Shown here: positions 21,408-31,654 of the stretch, in pieces
Layout of the letters: the number at the start of each line of letters is the position of its first letter
Numbering within the stretch: the stretch's first letter is position 1
Assembly (NCBI GenBank): GCA_026119855.1
Contig: JAOWBW010001315.1
Coordinates: 62,001 to 126,000 of the forward strand
Source of the DNA: Campanula takesimana
Lineage: Eukaryota; Streptophyta; Magnoliopsida; Asterales; Campanulaceae
Direction of reading: 5' to 3'
Length of the DNA: 64,000 nt
Notes under the pieces: generated by a model
The model's input: only the letters and a program-made list of their open reading frames with translations
Database searches by the model: none
What the model was told of the DNA's origin: nothing
Made by a program: the position numbers and the translations under genes

Positions 21408-23325
21408 AAAACTTGATCCCAAATGCATCCCCTGTGTCTTTGTTGGGTATTCTTCAAATCAAAGTGCATATTACTGTCTCGATCCGAAAACTCACAAAAT
21501 ATACACCTCGCGTCATGTCAAGTTCATCGAACATAGTTTCCCCTATCAAAGTTCATCCCAATCTGCCTCTTCTTCGGTCACACCTGAGGAATGGTGCCAC
21601 ATTCATCTTCCTGTGCTCGTACCCACCTCCCAAGACACCCCGGCTGCCCCCCCCCCCCATTTACAGGAACCGGTCGGTCCTATGCATGACCCGGTCAGTC
21701 CTCCTCACTCCATTGCTAATTCTTCTTCTTCTTCTTCCTCTAGCTCGTCAGCTACTCCCACTACTCCCACTGCCCACTCTCCTCAATCTGTCAGGACATC
21801 TTCTTCTTCCAACATTCCTGCCCCACCTCCCTTACCTCCCGGCCCCATCACCCGCTCACGTAACAATATTCACAAACCCATCAATAAGCTCAACCTTCAC
21901 GTCACACTCCCCTCTCAGAATTCCGAACCTACTACCTACTCCCAAGCCCTCAAAATTCCAACTTGGCGCCTAGCTATGCAAGCCGAGCATGATGCCCTCG
22001 TCAACAATCACACATGGGATTTGGTACCCCCCCCCCCTTTCCAAATCAACACCCCATTGGGTGTAAATGGATTTTTTGCACCAAGTATAACCCAGATGGT
22101 TCAGTAGAACGCCACAAAGCATGACTCGTTGCTAAAGGTTTTCACCAAAGACCGGGCATTGATTACCCCGAGACCTTCAGCCCGTTGTCAAACCGGCCAC
22201 CATCCGTACGGTTCTCTCCCTTGCTGTTAGTCGTGGCTGGTCGTTACGTCAGGTAGACATAAACAATGCTTTTCTTCAAGGTTCCTTGACAGAAGATGTC
22301 TATATGGTTCAGCCTCCTTGATTTATTGATGCTCAGAAACCCAATCATGTGTGCAAGCTGCATCAGGCGATATATGGTCTTAAACAAGCCCCTCGGGCAT
22401 GGTACTCAGAATTAAAACAATATCTTCTATCTGTGGGGTTCAAGAACTCGAACTCAGATTCCTCTCTCTTCACGTGTACTCATTCAGATGGTTTTCTGGT
22501 TTTACTAGTTTATGTTGATGATATAATTATTACTGGATCCTCTGACTCGTTACTGGAATCTTTTATTCAGACTTTTGCAGCCAGGTTTTCACTTAAGGAT
22601 CTTGGATCTCTTTCCTACTTTCTAGGTGTTGAAGTGCTGCCTCACAAGGATGGTTTATTTCTGAGTCAACACAAATATATACAAGATCTCTTGCTTAAGT
22701 ACAACATGACTGATTCAAAACCGGTTCCCACTCCGCTAGTTCCATCAGACATACACTGGGGTGTTCTTAAGCGTATATTACGGTATTTAGCTGGCACACA
22801 ACATCATGGTCTTCTTCTTCGTAAGGCTTCTCCGGATGTCCTTCATGCTTTTACCGATCCTGACTGGGCTGGTGACAAGCTTGACTACGTTTCCACAACC
22901 GGTTTTCTGGTGTATTTGGGGTCTAATCTTCTATCTTGGAGTTCCAAGAAACAGCGAACGATTGCTCGTTCTTCTACAGAGGCCGAGTACAGGGTAGTGG
23001 CTGCTACATGTGCTGAAGTTTTGTGGCTTCAGAATCTCCTTCGTGAACTTGGTGTTCTGTCTGTCCAAAAACCTGTGATATACTGTGATAACTTGGGAGC
23101 TACATATGTTGCTGCCAACCCGCGGTTTCACTCTCGCATGAAACACATTGCTCTTGATTATCACTTTGTTCGCGAACAAGTTCAGAACCAGCAACTGCGA
23201 GTCACTCACATTTCTGGTGATGATCAACTTGCTGATGCTCTCACCAAGGCGTTACCTCGCAGTCGGTTTCATTTTCTGCTGTCCAAGATTGGCCTTACCA
23301 TTCGGACATCCATCTTGCGGGGGCA
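21408..23325 (+). pseudogene. Copia A pol remnant: integrase C-terminus, reverse transcriptase, RNase H
   Basis: Segments in order: integrase tail KLDPKCIPCVFVGYS...HVKFIEH; a Ser/Pro-rich linker ending INKLNLHVTLPS; RT with DINNAFLQGSL, YGLKQAPRAWY and the intact catalytic box YVDDIIITGS; RNase H with TEAEYRVVAATCAEVLWLQ and DNLGATYVAANP. Damage: a frameshift at about 22050 (C-run at 22028), a CGA-to-TGA stop in HKA*LVAKG near 22118, a TGA in PP*FID near 22320, and an in-frame loss of about 60 codons between TPLVPS and DIHWGVLKRILRY at about 22745, judged against copia C. Confidence 0.9.
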
Positions 23326-23582
23326 TGATAAACAATACACATCTCACACTCACGAAACCCCAGCTTGCCCACCAAGCTAGGACTGCCGGCAGCTTCTCTC
23401 CTCTCCAAGTACTTACCTAGTTTACTTGGGTTTTAAGTTTAGTCTTAGATTACAATACAAAGTCTTTTTATTAACTCAGTTGTATAAATAGGGGAATTGT
23501 ACCATCGTTATCCGAGTATCAAGAACTCAATACAATTCATATGGCTTTTACACAAACTATCTCAAATCTCTAATATCTTTCA
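23326..23582 (+). repeat. 3' LTR of copia A
   Basis: 257 bp, TGATAAAC...TATCTTTCA, followed by the TTTAC duplication. It contains AGCTTG-N5-CAAGCT and a TATAAATAGGGG promoter-like box. Confidence 0.9.
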
Positions 23583-23587
23583 TTTAC

Positions 23588-23890
23588 ATACTCGGTTTAA
23601 AATAAGAAAAATGTGATTATTTACTTGTAACTTTAAAGAAATATTTCCACAGTATACCATTTTTCAACACAAGAGATGCTCATCCAAAATTAAGTTCTTA
23701 GCCAATCAATTCCCCAAAATCCAACCACAAATAAAGAACCTACGAAATTCAATTTCAGACCCACAGATCTGGAATCAATTTTGCTGGTATGGCCCCGAAT
23801 TCTTCTCTTTTGCTAAATCCGAGTTATCAAAGTATGTTGAACAGTGTACAACTAGTCCTACATTTCATTAATTCATTTTAGAGTATGGTA
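23588..23890. repeat. Locus copy A, proximal upstream region
   Basis: Non-coding. It aligns with 31880-32115 (copy D) and 62660-62815 (copy C): landmarks are ACCCACAGATCTGG, TTTTGCTGGTATGGCC, TTCTTCTCTTTTGCTAAATC and TTTCATTAATT. It is interrupted at 23891 by the MULE. Confidence 0.85.
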
Positions 23891-23900
23891 CACTGCATTG

Positions 23901-24215
23901 GATTTTTTTTTTCAAATAATTCCCTTTTAAATCATTATCTACCTAAATGACATTTGGGAAACTTTATATACCAAAATGACCACTTTTTGTGAAGTAGGCA
24001 TTGGCAATGCCGACTTTACTGTGAAGTCGGCACTACCATTGCCGACTTTAGGTCAAGCCCGGTTAAGGTTAAGAATAATTAGGGGTTAAGAAGGATTAGG
24101 AGGGAATATTTTGGGGCAGAGTGGGTTTTTTGTGTTGTACTGAAATCGGCACTCACAATGCCGACTTTGACTAGGGTTTCTGAAGTCGGCATTGTGGATG
24201 CCGACTTTAGGTCTC
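23901..24215 (+). repeat. Left terminal inverted repeat of the MULE
   Basis: The inverted match to 27345-27664 is close for 165 bp, then patchy. It contains palindromic AAGTCGGCATTG/AATGCCGACTT words at about 23994-24050, 24142 and 24181. Confidence 0.9.
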
Positions 24216-24814
24216 CATAAAACACCCACAACTGGCTTCAGAAGTTTTCACTCGTTTCATATTCAAAACACAAACTTCTCTAATATCTGATTCTCATCTT
24301 TCATTTTTTTTTTTCTCTCCCTTTCAAGTTGAAAGCTCAAAAGTTGTATTTGGTGAATTTGATTCAAGCATCTAAGGTACATTTTAATCTTTGTTATATG
24401 TTTTTAGTTGTATAATGTGAATGCAAACTAGAGTTATTAAACTATAATTCAGTAAAAAAAAAAAAAAATGTGTTGTCCTTTAAACATTTAACATCCAACG
24501 CAAAACTCGTTAAATTTTTGATATTTCAGTTAAATTTTTGACATTTCAGTTAAATTTTTGACTGTTATTTGTTAATATTTCTTACAATTTCCATGCATAT
24601 ATGATTTACAGTTTCTTAATGTATTATATTAACAATTTGACTGTTATTTGTTGACATTTCAGTTAAATTTTTGACATTTCAGTTAAATTTTTGACATTTC
24701 ATATAAATTTTTGAAGATCAAGAAATTTTCTTAATGTAACAAATTTTAATGATGTTATTTGTTAATTTTTTTATATATATTTTGACTGTTGAATTAATTT
24801 GTTTAGGGGAAAAT

Positions 24815-25258
24815 ATGAGTGGACTTCCACTTATTTTCATGTGCTACTGGGGAGGAGATGATGAACACCCGTTTGCAGATAGTAATCTTGAACAGGGGCC
24901 GAAATTTCCATTTAGGGCAAAAACACGTTGGGGTTACGAAAAATTGATTAGGAAGTTATATAAGAAAATTGATATAGATCCAAGAGATGCTAAGTTGAAA
25001 GTTATTTGTAGATATCCTCATATGATGGGTAATGGGTTTGCAAGTTACATTCCGTTTGAAGTCGAGAATGATATGTGTATGAAAGTCATGTTTGATGTTT
25101 CTGCTCAATTAGGTGGGGTAGGTAGCTTGCAGTTGTATATTATCATGGATTTTTTAGTTTTTGATAATAATGTTAACTACCTTGAGAGATATACTGGTGG
25201 TTTTGAAACACATGGGGAAGTGGAACCGGACTGCCTCATTACTTTAATTACTTCTTAG
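24815..25258 (+). pseudogene. MURA (Mutator transposase) N-terminal fragment
   Basis: Starts MSGLPLIFMCYWGGDDEHPF at 24815, preceded by TTTGTTTAG|GGGAAAAT, a possible splice acceptor for a leader intron. The 147 codons resemble the PB1-like N-terminal region of plant MURA proteins: one or two strands with a WGG turn, RWGYEKLIRKLYKKIDIDP, VMFDVSAQ. The frame stops at 25256-25258, where it meets the truncated PMD gene, so the zinc finger, DDE catalytic domain and SWIM domain are absent. It could not act as a transposase. Family assignment is by motif memory, so moderate. Confidence 0.6.
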
Positions 25259-25271
25259 GGAATTGCAATTG

Positions 25272-25368
25272 AGGGATATTCTGTAACATCCCGAACTGCC
25301 TTGAGAGATATGCAGGTAATCACTCGTGTCATGTGGGTCAGGGATATTCTGTAACATCCCGAACTGCC
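25272..25368. repeat. 66-bp spaced direct repeat at the MURA/PMD junction
   Basis: AGGGATATTCTGTAACATCC plus the next ten bases occurs at about 25272 and 25338. It marks where the 3' ends of both genes were lost. Confidence 0.7.
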
Positions 25369-26645
25369 TCATTACTCGATCGGGAAGGTGCCACTCAACC
25401 CTATCAAAGCAAATGAGGGGCACCTTCGCTCTCCATATAGCCTGTCCCTGGAAGCAATATGGTGGACCCTGGACATTTAAGTACGGCTGCCACTCAACCT
25501 GATCATCATTCAAATACGCCAGCTGATCTCGATATCCACACAAGTTGGGGACGGTAAGATGCGTATATGATAAAGGACATTGCCACCTACATATGGAGCA
25601 ATTTGACATACAAATTAATGTGTAATAATAAAAATTAAGTACATAGAATATTATGTGGACTTAAATTGAATTTATTTTAGAATACCTGCAACCATATGGG
25701 GATAATGCATCCTGAAGAATGACATCTCCACGTGTCCTTACGGGTCGTAAACACAACAACCGTTCACAAGCCCAAAGCTAAAAAAAATAACATAAAGAAA
25801 AAAATTTGTGTCACGTATAAAACATATTTTCTTCACTACAATAATATAAGAAAATATAATTGACATACCTGTACAATTGTTAAGAATCCAGCACAACTTT
25901 TCGCATCGAGCTTTGTCGCTACACACAAGTCCCGATATAAAAAGGCTAACATTGAACTACCCCAACTGTAGTTCCCGATCGTGTCAACGTCCCTAAGCAG
26001 TGGGAGGTACATGAGTTTCACTAAGACATTACTCGTATCCGGCATTAAATGTGACCCTGTGCATATCAAAATATATGCCCGAGTATACTGGTTAACCAAT
26101 TCGGGCGGGGCATTTGCAGGAAGCTCCTCCCACTGAGTCAGTTCGTCTGTAATCCATTTAATAGACAATCTACCACCCTTCAATACGCCATCAGGTGGTT
26201 CAATCCCTAGTAATTCGTGGCATAATTGAACCCATTCCAATTTTTGCATATGGGTTTGGGAACTAATCACAGGATCCCCGTCTATAGGAATGCCACATAA
26301 AATTCCAACATCCTGAAGGGTGATGGTCATCTCCCCAACTGGCAAATGAAATGTGTGCGTCTCTGGACGCCATCTCTCAACCAAAGCCTCTAACTAATGC
26401 CAATCATATTTTAAAAAACCTAGTTTATAAACACCGTAAAACCCAACATCTAAAAGTTTACTCTGAAACCTAACATCCAAGTTTTTAGGAGGTTCCGGAC
26501 CGCGCCTAAATCTATTATTCTCAACTTCTTGTTGAGCCCAAATATAACGTGACCGGTGTTTATCTTGCCATTTTAATACGGAGTCGTCTAACGGCCCGTG
26601 ATCAACAAATGCTTGGTTATCATGATATTGGTCCATCTGAAACAA
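25305..26645 (-). pseudogene. Plant mobile domain (PMD) gene, three exons, one nonsense codon, truncated 3' end
   Basis: Exon 1 (25869-26645) starts MFQMDQYHDNQAFVDHGPLD and runs through GFYGVYKLGFLKYDWH, a TAG at 26391-26393, ALVERWRPETHTFHLPVGEM, TLQDVGILCGIPIDGDPV and YILICTGSHLMPDTSN to GFLTIVQ; only the single in-frame stop breaks it. Donor CAG|GTATGT. Exon 2 (25686-25777) begins LWACERLLCLRP, flanked by TTTTTTTAG and GCAG|GTATT. Exon 3 (from 25586 down) begins RWQCPLSYTHL and includes AIWRAKVPLICFDRVEWHLP and DRVMRQFGMLQNIPDP. Similarity to PMD ends near 25330. The three-exon layout and phases join correctly. PMD genes in MULEs are selfish cargo or accessory proteins; the activity is not known. 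Confidence 0.85.
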
Positions 26646-27344
26646 ACAACAAAACTATTAAACTAAAATTCGTTTAAAAAAGAGGCTGGTCCGTTAAATA
26701 TTTAACTGAAAAAGGGCTCTTTTCTGATAGTTTAGTTAACTTTTTGACAGAAAATGGGATTTTTGATAAAAAGAGGGGCTGTTTGTTAAATATTTAACAG
26801 AATAACGCAAAACCTGTTAAATTTGGGACAGTTCAATTAAGTTTCTAACGGAAAGTAGGCATTTATGTTAACTTTCCAACGAAATTCGGATGATAATGTG
26901 AAGTTCATCAACTTTTAATATATAGATTATTGTTAAATTAATATAAATCACATAAGCAAACTAACATGTATTATCAGTTAATATTCTAACAGAAAATGGG
27001 TATTTTTGTTAACTTTCTAACGAAATTCAGTCGATAATGTGAATTTTCATCAACTTTTAATAAATTTCTTTTTCTTAAATTAATTCAAAATCACATAAGC
27101 AAATTAACATGTATATTATAAACTCAACAAATTAACATATTCTAATTTCATCGAAAAAGATAAAGATGATAGCACTAACCTTATGATTTCGAATTTTTGA
27201 CAAGATCTTCTGACAAAAAATGGGATTTCTGAGCAATACACTGAGATGAAGATAGGGATGGGACTTGGTTTGAATGAAGATGGATGAAGATGGGGATGGT
27301 TTGAAGGGTAGGGTTTGAATGGGGAAGGGGGAAGGGGAGGGGGG
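26646..27344. other. MULE interior between PMD start and right terminal repeat
   Basis: AT-rich with repeated words such as TTAACTTTCCAACGAAATTC and TTAACTTTCTAACGAAATTC (about 26867 and 27018). A G-rich segment at about 27250-27350 probably includes the PMD promoter and leader. A minus-strand open frame here (27132-27365) has no recognisable domain and was not called. Confidence 0.45.
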
Positions 27345-27664
27345 CGTCGCTTTTTGACCGGTCATGCAGTCGGCATTGGTAGTGCCGACTTCACCCAGAA
27401 ATCGGCAATGCCAATGCCGTTTTTACCAGACAATGGCCGACAACCAAACTCCCAAAATATTCCCCGTGTTAACCCTAATTCTTCTTAACCCTAATCCGGT
27501 TGAATTTTGCTTAGCCTAAAGTCGGCAATGGTAGTGCCGACTTCACAGTAAAGTCGGCATTGCCAATGCCTACTTCACAAAAAGTGGTCATTTTGGTATA
27601 TAAAGTTTCCCAAATGTCATTTAGGCAGATAATGATTTAAAAGGGAATTATTTGGAAAAAAATC
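27345..27664 (-). repeat. Right terminal inverted repeat of the MULE
   Basis: Inverse of 23901-24215. It carries AGTCGGCATTGGTAGTGCCG near 27367 and AAAGTCGGCAATGGTAGTGC near 27520. Confidence 0.9.
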
Positions 27665-27712
27665 CACTGCATTGTTTCTGTAATGTCCCCCTGTTCCAAT
27701 CTTACTTTGCAT

Positions 27713-27918
27713 TTCTTATTACAGAAAATTTTTGGGGAAACTTTTTCTTCCATAAGTTATAAAAAGTCCTCTTTTTATAGTGTCTAAGGTTTAGAGTTTT
27801 TTTTTTTTTAGGTAAATCTAAGGTTTAGGGTTTAGGATTTAAGATTTAAAGCTTAGGGTTTGAGGGTTAAAAGCGATTTTTTTATAACTTATGGAGGAAC
27901 TAGATTCCCTTCTTATTA
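27713..27918. mobile_element. 188-bp MITE with 9-bp target duplication TTCTTATTA
   Basis: 27722-27909 is flanked by TTCTTATTA at 27713-27721 and 27910-27918; copy D has the uninterrupted TTCTTATTAATCTTGG near 32164. Inverted arms: CCATAAGTTATAAAAA (about 27751) and TTTTTTATAACTTATGG. The middle contains telomere-like words (AGGTTTAGGGTTTAGG). The 9-bp duplication suggests Mutator-type mobilisation (inference). Confidence 0.75.
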
Positions 27919-28317
27919 ATCTTGTATGGGTTAAATAAATTTTAGGATTTTTATGGTGGTGGTTTAGCTGTGACAAGCGAAAAAGACCTGCTTGTTGCTT
28001 CAATGTTTTTGAGCTTGACTATTGAGTGTGGGCTGGACGTTTGAGTTTTAAGTGAAGTGGGACGGACCTAAATGGATATAAGCCTCAAGTGAGGTGAGAC
28101 TTTGGGAGTATATACTAATTTAATTTCCATGGCTTAATTAACGGTAATATAGTCTAAAATGAGCTTTATGGATGAACTTAATTGGGTGTTGACGACCTGG
28201 ATCTTTAAGCATGAATATTTTAATTATTAGATTTTTTGGATGTGAAAAATATATTTGGGATTTTTTGGATAGGAAAGATTTTTAAGAGGGGGTTTTGATA
28301 TATTTCCCTTGCTAATT
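27919..28317. other. Remnant of locus copy A beyond the MITE
   Basis: The first 110 bp match copy D around 32180-32260 (TAGGATTTT(T/C)ATGGTGGTGG, TTTGAGCTTGAC.ATTGAGTGTG). The rest is AT-rich and unrecognised. No receptor-kinase coding sequence is present, so this copy has lost its gene. Confidence 0.6.
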
Positions 28318-29600
28318 TTCTACGATGGTCAAATTTTACCCTCGCCTTAACTAAGACATCGTTTAAAAAGAAAAAAAAAGTACCAAGCACTAGGGATGGC
28401 CAAACCGGAACCGGAGCAAACCGGGGAGGAAACCGGAACCGGACGAACCGGAACCGCAAGGCATCCGGGCCGGTTCAGGGTAGGGATGGCCGAACCGAAC
28501 CGGGCCGGAACCGGAAAACCGGAACCGTAACCGTACCGAAAATCCCTTGTTTTTCAATAATTTTAAAGGGAGGGACCGGAACCGGACCGGAACCGTACCA
28601 GAACCGGACCGAACCGGAACCGGATTGTGCAAAACCGGAACCGGGGTAAGCGCGAGCCGGTTCAGGGTCACCCTTTTACCGAACCGGAACCGGACCCGGA
28701 ACCGGTTTTGGCCATCCCTACCAGGCACCACCCTTGAAAATCTGAAAACCATTTAGCCCCACAAAAGATTAACAAGAAATGAAACGGTAATGTTAGTGTT
28801 TTGGTCACTAAACTATTGTTCAATTTCTATTATAGTCACTTTATTTTTAGTTTTTCAATTTACCTCATTGAACATTTTATTTTTTTTCAATGTTATCATT
28901 CCGTCCAACAAATTGTCAAAAACTTATTAGAAGTAATTTAACCACACTGTCTAACTCAGGGACGGAGGCATGTGATGGCAAGGGGGGTTGACCCCCCTGA
29001 ACTTTTCAGGATTATCACATCTACCCTTGTAATTTCAAATGTTATACATGTTTTTGTCTACTCTTGACCCCCTTGGTTTTGAAAAAAAGTGTGCCTTTTG
29101 CCCTTAAAATGTCATGAAAGAAAGTAAACCTCCATTTTGATACTCTTCATATTATCAAAATTATAACGTACCCCCTAAAATTTAAAGCAAAAATAACAAT
29201 GTTTAAGCTAGTTAAAGTTTGAAATAATGAAATTTTATAAATTTTGGGTTAAAGTACAATCAAATTGACCACAAAAATCAAAGTGAGACTATATTTTTAA
29301 CATGGAGGGAGTATAATGCTATCTCTATGTAATATTTTTCTTTTAGCACATCCCTATGTAATATCTTGACCCCCTCAATTGCAATCATGGCTATGTCCCT
29401 GATCTAACTTGAAGTAAGTTTTTGACGATTATGCTAACTTTTGCTTATGTATGTGCTGACTATCAATCACAGAAAATAAAAATAGGTGAAACAAAAATTT
29501 GATAAATAATAATTAACAAGATTTTTTTTTCTTACAGTTTTTATTTACATACTCTTTGTTTAAAATAAGAAAAATGTGATTATTTACTCGTAACTTAAAA
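28318..29600. repeat. Locus copy D, distal upstream region
   Basis: Non-coding. It matches copies A and C from CTACGATGGTCAAATTTTAC onwards, interrupted by the MITE at 28391-28720 and by extra sequence at about 28965-29400 not found in copies A or C (it begins GGGACGGAGGCATG and includes a stretch resembling TGACCCCC(T/C) repeats). Confidence 0.75.
28383..28728. mobile_element. hAT-type MITE rich in CCGGAACCGG, with 8-bp target duplication
   Basis: 28391-28720, termini TAGGGATGGCCAAACCGG and inverted CCGGTTTTGGCCATCCCTA. Target duplication CCAAGCAC / CCAGGCAC (one mismatch) at 28383-28390 and 28721-28728. A second left end (TAGGGATGGCCGAACCG) starts at 28481, so the copy has a partly duplicated left arm. 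Copies A and C show the target without it. Confidence 0.85.
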
Positions 29601-29608
29601 AAAAAAAA

Positions 29609-29897
29609 ACTCCCTCCGTCTCAGAGTAAGTGCCCACTCATCCATTTGCACGGAAATTAGGAAATGCTGAAAGTGATGTAATGGTAGTGAGTATGAAAAG
29701 TAAGGTAGAAGAGAGGTGGGGGTAGGAAATAGTAAATTGATTGGTGTTGTGCGTTTAAAAGTAAAGTATGAGAGAAATGAGTGACAAAAATAGTAAAAAT
29801 TCTTTATCATTTGAAATAGACACTTACTCTGGAAAAGACTAAAAAGAAAAGGTGAACACTTATTCTAGTTACTCTAGAATAGAGAAAGTAGTTTTTT
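29609..29897. mobile_element. Stowaway-like MITE, degenerate right end
   Basis: The left end ACTCCCTCCGTCTCAGAGTAAG is canonical. The body (GATGTAATGGTAGTGAGTATGAAAAGTAAGG) matches copy C at about 62085-62120, so insertion predates the duplication. The right end near 29897 is poorly preserved. Confidence 0.55.
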
Positions 29898-30059
29898 TGT
29901 TTTTCTTTCAAACTACATATCAGCTTGTTCATTTTTTTACCTTCTAATTAAACAATTACGTTTTGTTCAATAAACTTTTTTAAATAAAATGTAACAAATA
30001 ACTTAATATGACAAAAAATCTTTATTAATCCGCACGAAATATAAAATATATAGTTGACT

Positions 30060-31600
30060 TCCGCAAAACACTTTCCATAATTACGGCTTTACAATTACCC
30101 CTCTGAAAATGAATTGTGAAAATCTAGTAAAAAACACGTTTTTCCTAAACAATTGGAAAAACGGGTTTTTGCGGCGTCGACGCTCTGCCCCTTTCTTCGC
30201 GCGACTGCGCCTTCTTCTTGCACCGCCGACCAGTTCCCAACTGAAATTCGGCCATCCCAAGCTCCGATCGTCTTCTCCGGCCATCCCAAGCTCCGATTGT
30301 CTTCTCCGGCCATCCCAAGCTCCGATCGTCCTCCTATTTTTCTTTCTCCGGCAACGACAATAAAGAGTGGATCTGATGCTCAATTTACCCAAATTTCCAA
30401 TCCAGGTAAGAACCCTAACCACATAGTAGTAACCAGTGTTCTAAAAGACGCTAGGCGGCGGAGCAGCGCCTAGGCGGGGCCGAGAAATTATCGCATATTT
30501 AATATTTTTTATAAATCTATAAATATAGTATGTAGTTATTCAAATAAAAATGCCACTTATTTTTATTATTTGTTAAAAAATATTAAATATATTTTAATTT
30601 TAACAAAAAATGAATTATTACTAAAAGTATTCTATGGTTTTTAATTTATATTTTTATAAAAATATAGTCGTTTCTAAAAAAATTAACAAATCTTTTTTTC
30701 ACTGAATCAGCCTAAGCCCGCCTAATTCCGCCTAGGGCCGCCTAATTCCGCCTAGGCCCGCCTAAATCCGCCTAGACCGCCTAGCCGCCAAGCCCGCCTA
30801 AACCCGCCTAGGCCCGCCTAATCCCGCCTAGGCCCGCCTACTCCGCCTAGCCCACCTGCGCCTAGCCCAGCCGATTTGCATAAAGTCGCGGCGGCACCAC
30901 CCTGACTAGCACCTAGGCGCCCGTCTTTTAGAACACTGGTAGTAACAAAATGATCTGAAATTGGGGCATATTTTTGAAGTAATTTTGATTTTGGGAATAA
31001 AAAAGTGTAAGAACAATCTTGGATTTGGGGATAAAAAGTGCCAGTATATGTAGAAAAAAAAAAAAGTCTCAGTTTATGTCAAAAAAAAGTATCAGTGTGT
31101 GTTTTAAAAAGTGCCAGTGTTAAGTTAAAAAAGTGACAGCGTTAAGTTTAAAAAGTGCCAGTGATAGTGTAAAAAAGTGCCAGCACATGTACACTAGCAA
31201 TTATTGACACTACCACAGGCACTTTTTATAAGTGTCAGTATCAATGTTAACTAGTGACCGTGTAATGGCTGGCAGTTATTAACACTACCACTGACACTTT
31301 TAATAAGTGTCAGTATCAATGTTAAAAAGTGCCAGTGTAATCACTGGCGATTTTTAACATAACCACTGACACTTAAGAAAAGTGTCAGTTTCATGTTTAT
31401 AGACGCCAGTATGAAATCACTGGATTTTTGTAATATTAACACTGGCATTTACTATGGTTGCCAGTATTTACAAAAATGCCACCGCTTATTTTGAAGAATA
31501 ATGTCCAGCGTCTTTGAAAAACACGTTTTTCCTTTGCTTAAGGAAAAACACGTTTTTCACAAGACTCGCTAAAATGAATTTACAATTTTTTTTAATTGGA
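30060..31600. mobile_element. Unclassified insertion in locus copy D with AGTGCCAGT subterminal repeats
   Basis: Absent from copies A and C at the equivalent point. The left part holds a GC-rich block with a 29-bp unit repeated three times (CGGCCATCCCAAGCTCCGAT..., about 30248-30335), followed by CCAG|GTAAGAAC, a good splice donor. The right part (31028-31420) has about 14 copies of AAGTGCCAGT or AAGTGTCAGT and their inverses, many able to form hairpins. Both ends carry AAAAACACGTTTTTCC words. Subterminal repeats in both orientations recall CACTA-type elements, but no CACTA termini were found. It was interrupted by the hAT MITE at 30434-30938. Confidence 0.45.
30426..30946. mobile_element. 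hAT-type MITE with 8-bp target duplication GTAGTAAC
   Basis: 30434-30938 (505 bp). The termini CAGTGTTCTAAAAGACG and CGTCTTTTAGAACACTG are perfect 17-bp inverted repeats, flanked by GTAGTAAC at 30426-30433 and 30939-30946. The arms are built of GCCTAGGC/CGCCTAA words, the centre is AT-rich, and there is no coding capacity. Confidence 0.95.
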
Positions 31601-31654
31601 CAGAGGGAGTAGCGGCCAATGTTTCACCTTTTTTTTTTTTTTTTTTTTTTTTTT

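Larger units (their letters stand above)
21163..23582 (+). mobile_element. Internally deleted RE1-like Ty1/copia element A
   Basis: The 5' LTR (21163-21407, last about 12 bp lost) and 3' LTR (23326-23582, 257 bp, TGATAAAC...TTTCA) are nearly identical. A 5-bp target duplication TTTAC lies at 21158-21162 and 23583-23587. A polypurine tract (TTGCGGGGGCA) precedes the 3' LTR. Gag, protease and most of integrase are missing: the 5' LTR runs directly into KLDPKCIPCVFVGYS, the segment just after the integrase core. A TATA box (TATAAATAGGGG) is present in both LTRs. The near-identical LTRs suggest a fairly recent insertion, though the interior has decayed. Confidence 0.93.
23891..27674. mobile_element. 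Complete PMD-carrying Mutator-like element with 10-bp target duplication
   Basis: The element is 23901-27664 (3,764 bp) flanked by CACTGCATTG at 23891-23900 and 27665-27674. The terminal inverted repeats extend about 300 bp (23901-about 24215 and about 27345-27664); the outer 165 bp are almost identical, beginning GATTTTTTT on both strands. The empty site is visible in locus copies D (about 32110) and C (about 62818). It carries a MURA N-terminal fragment on the plus strand and a PMD pseudogene on the minus strand, tail to tail at about 25260. With only a MURA fragment it is non-autonomous now. Confidence 0.94.

Noticed and set aside
30153..30473. 106-codon plus-strand frame with internal repeats
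   Set aside because: The peptide repeat comes from the 29-bp DNA repeat and the frame runs into the hAT MITE; kept only as a possible first exon within the insertion.
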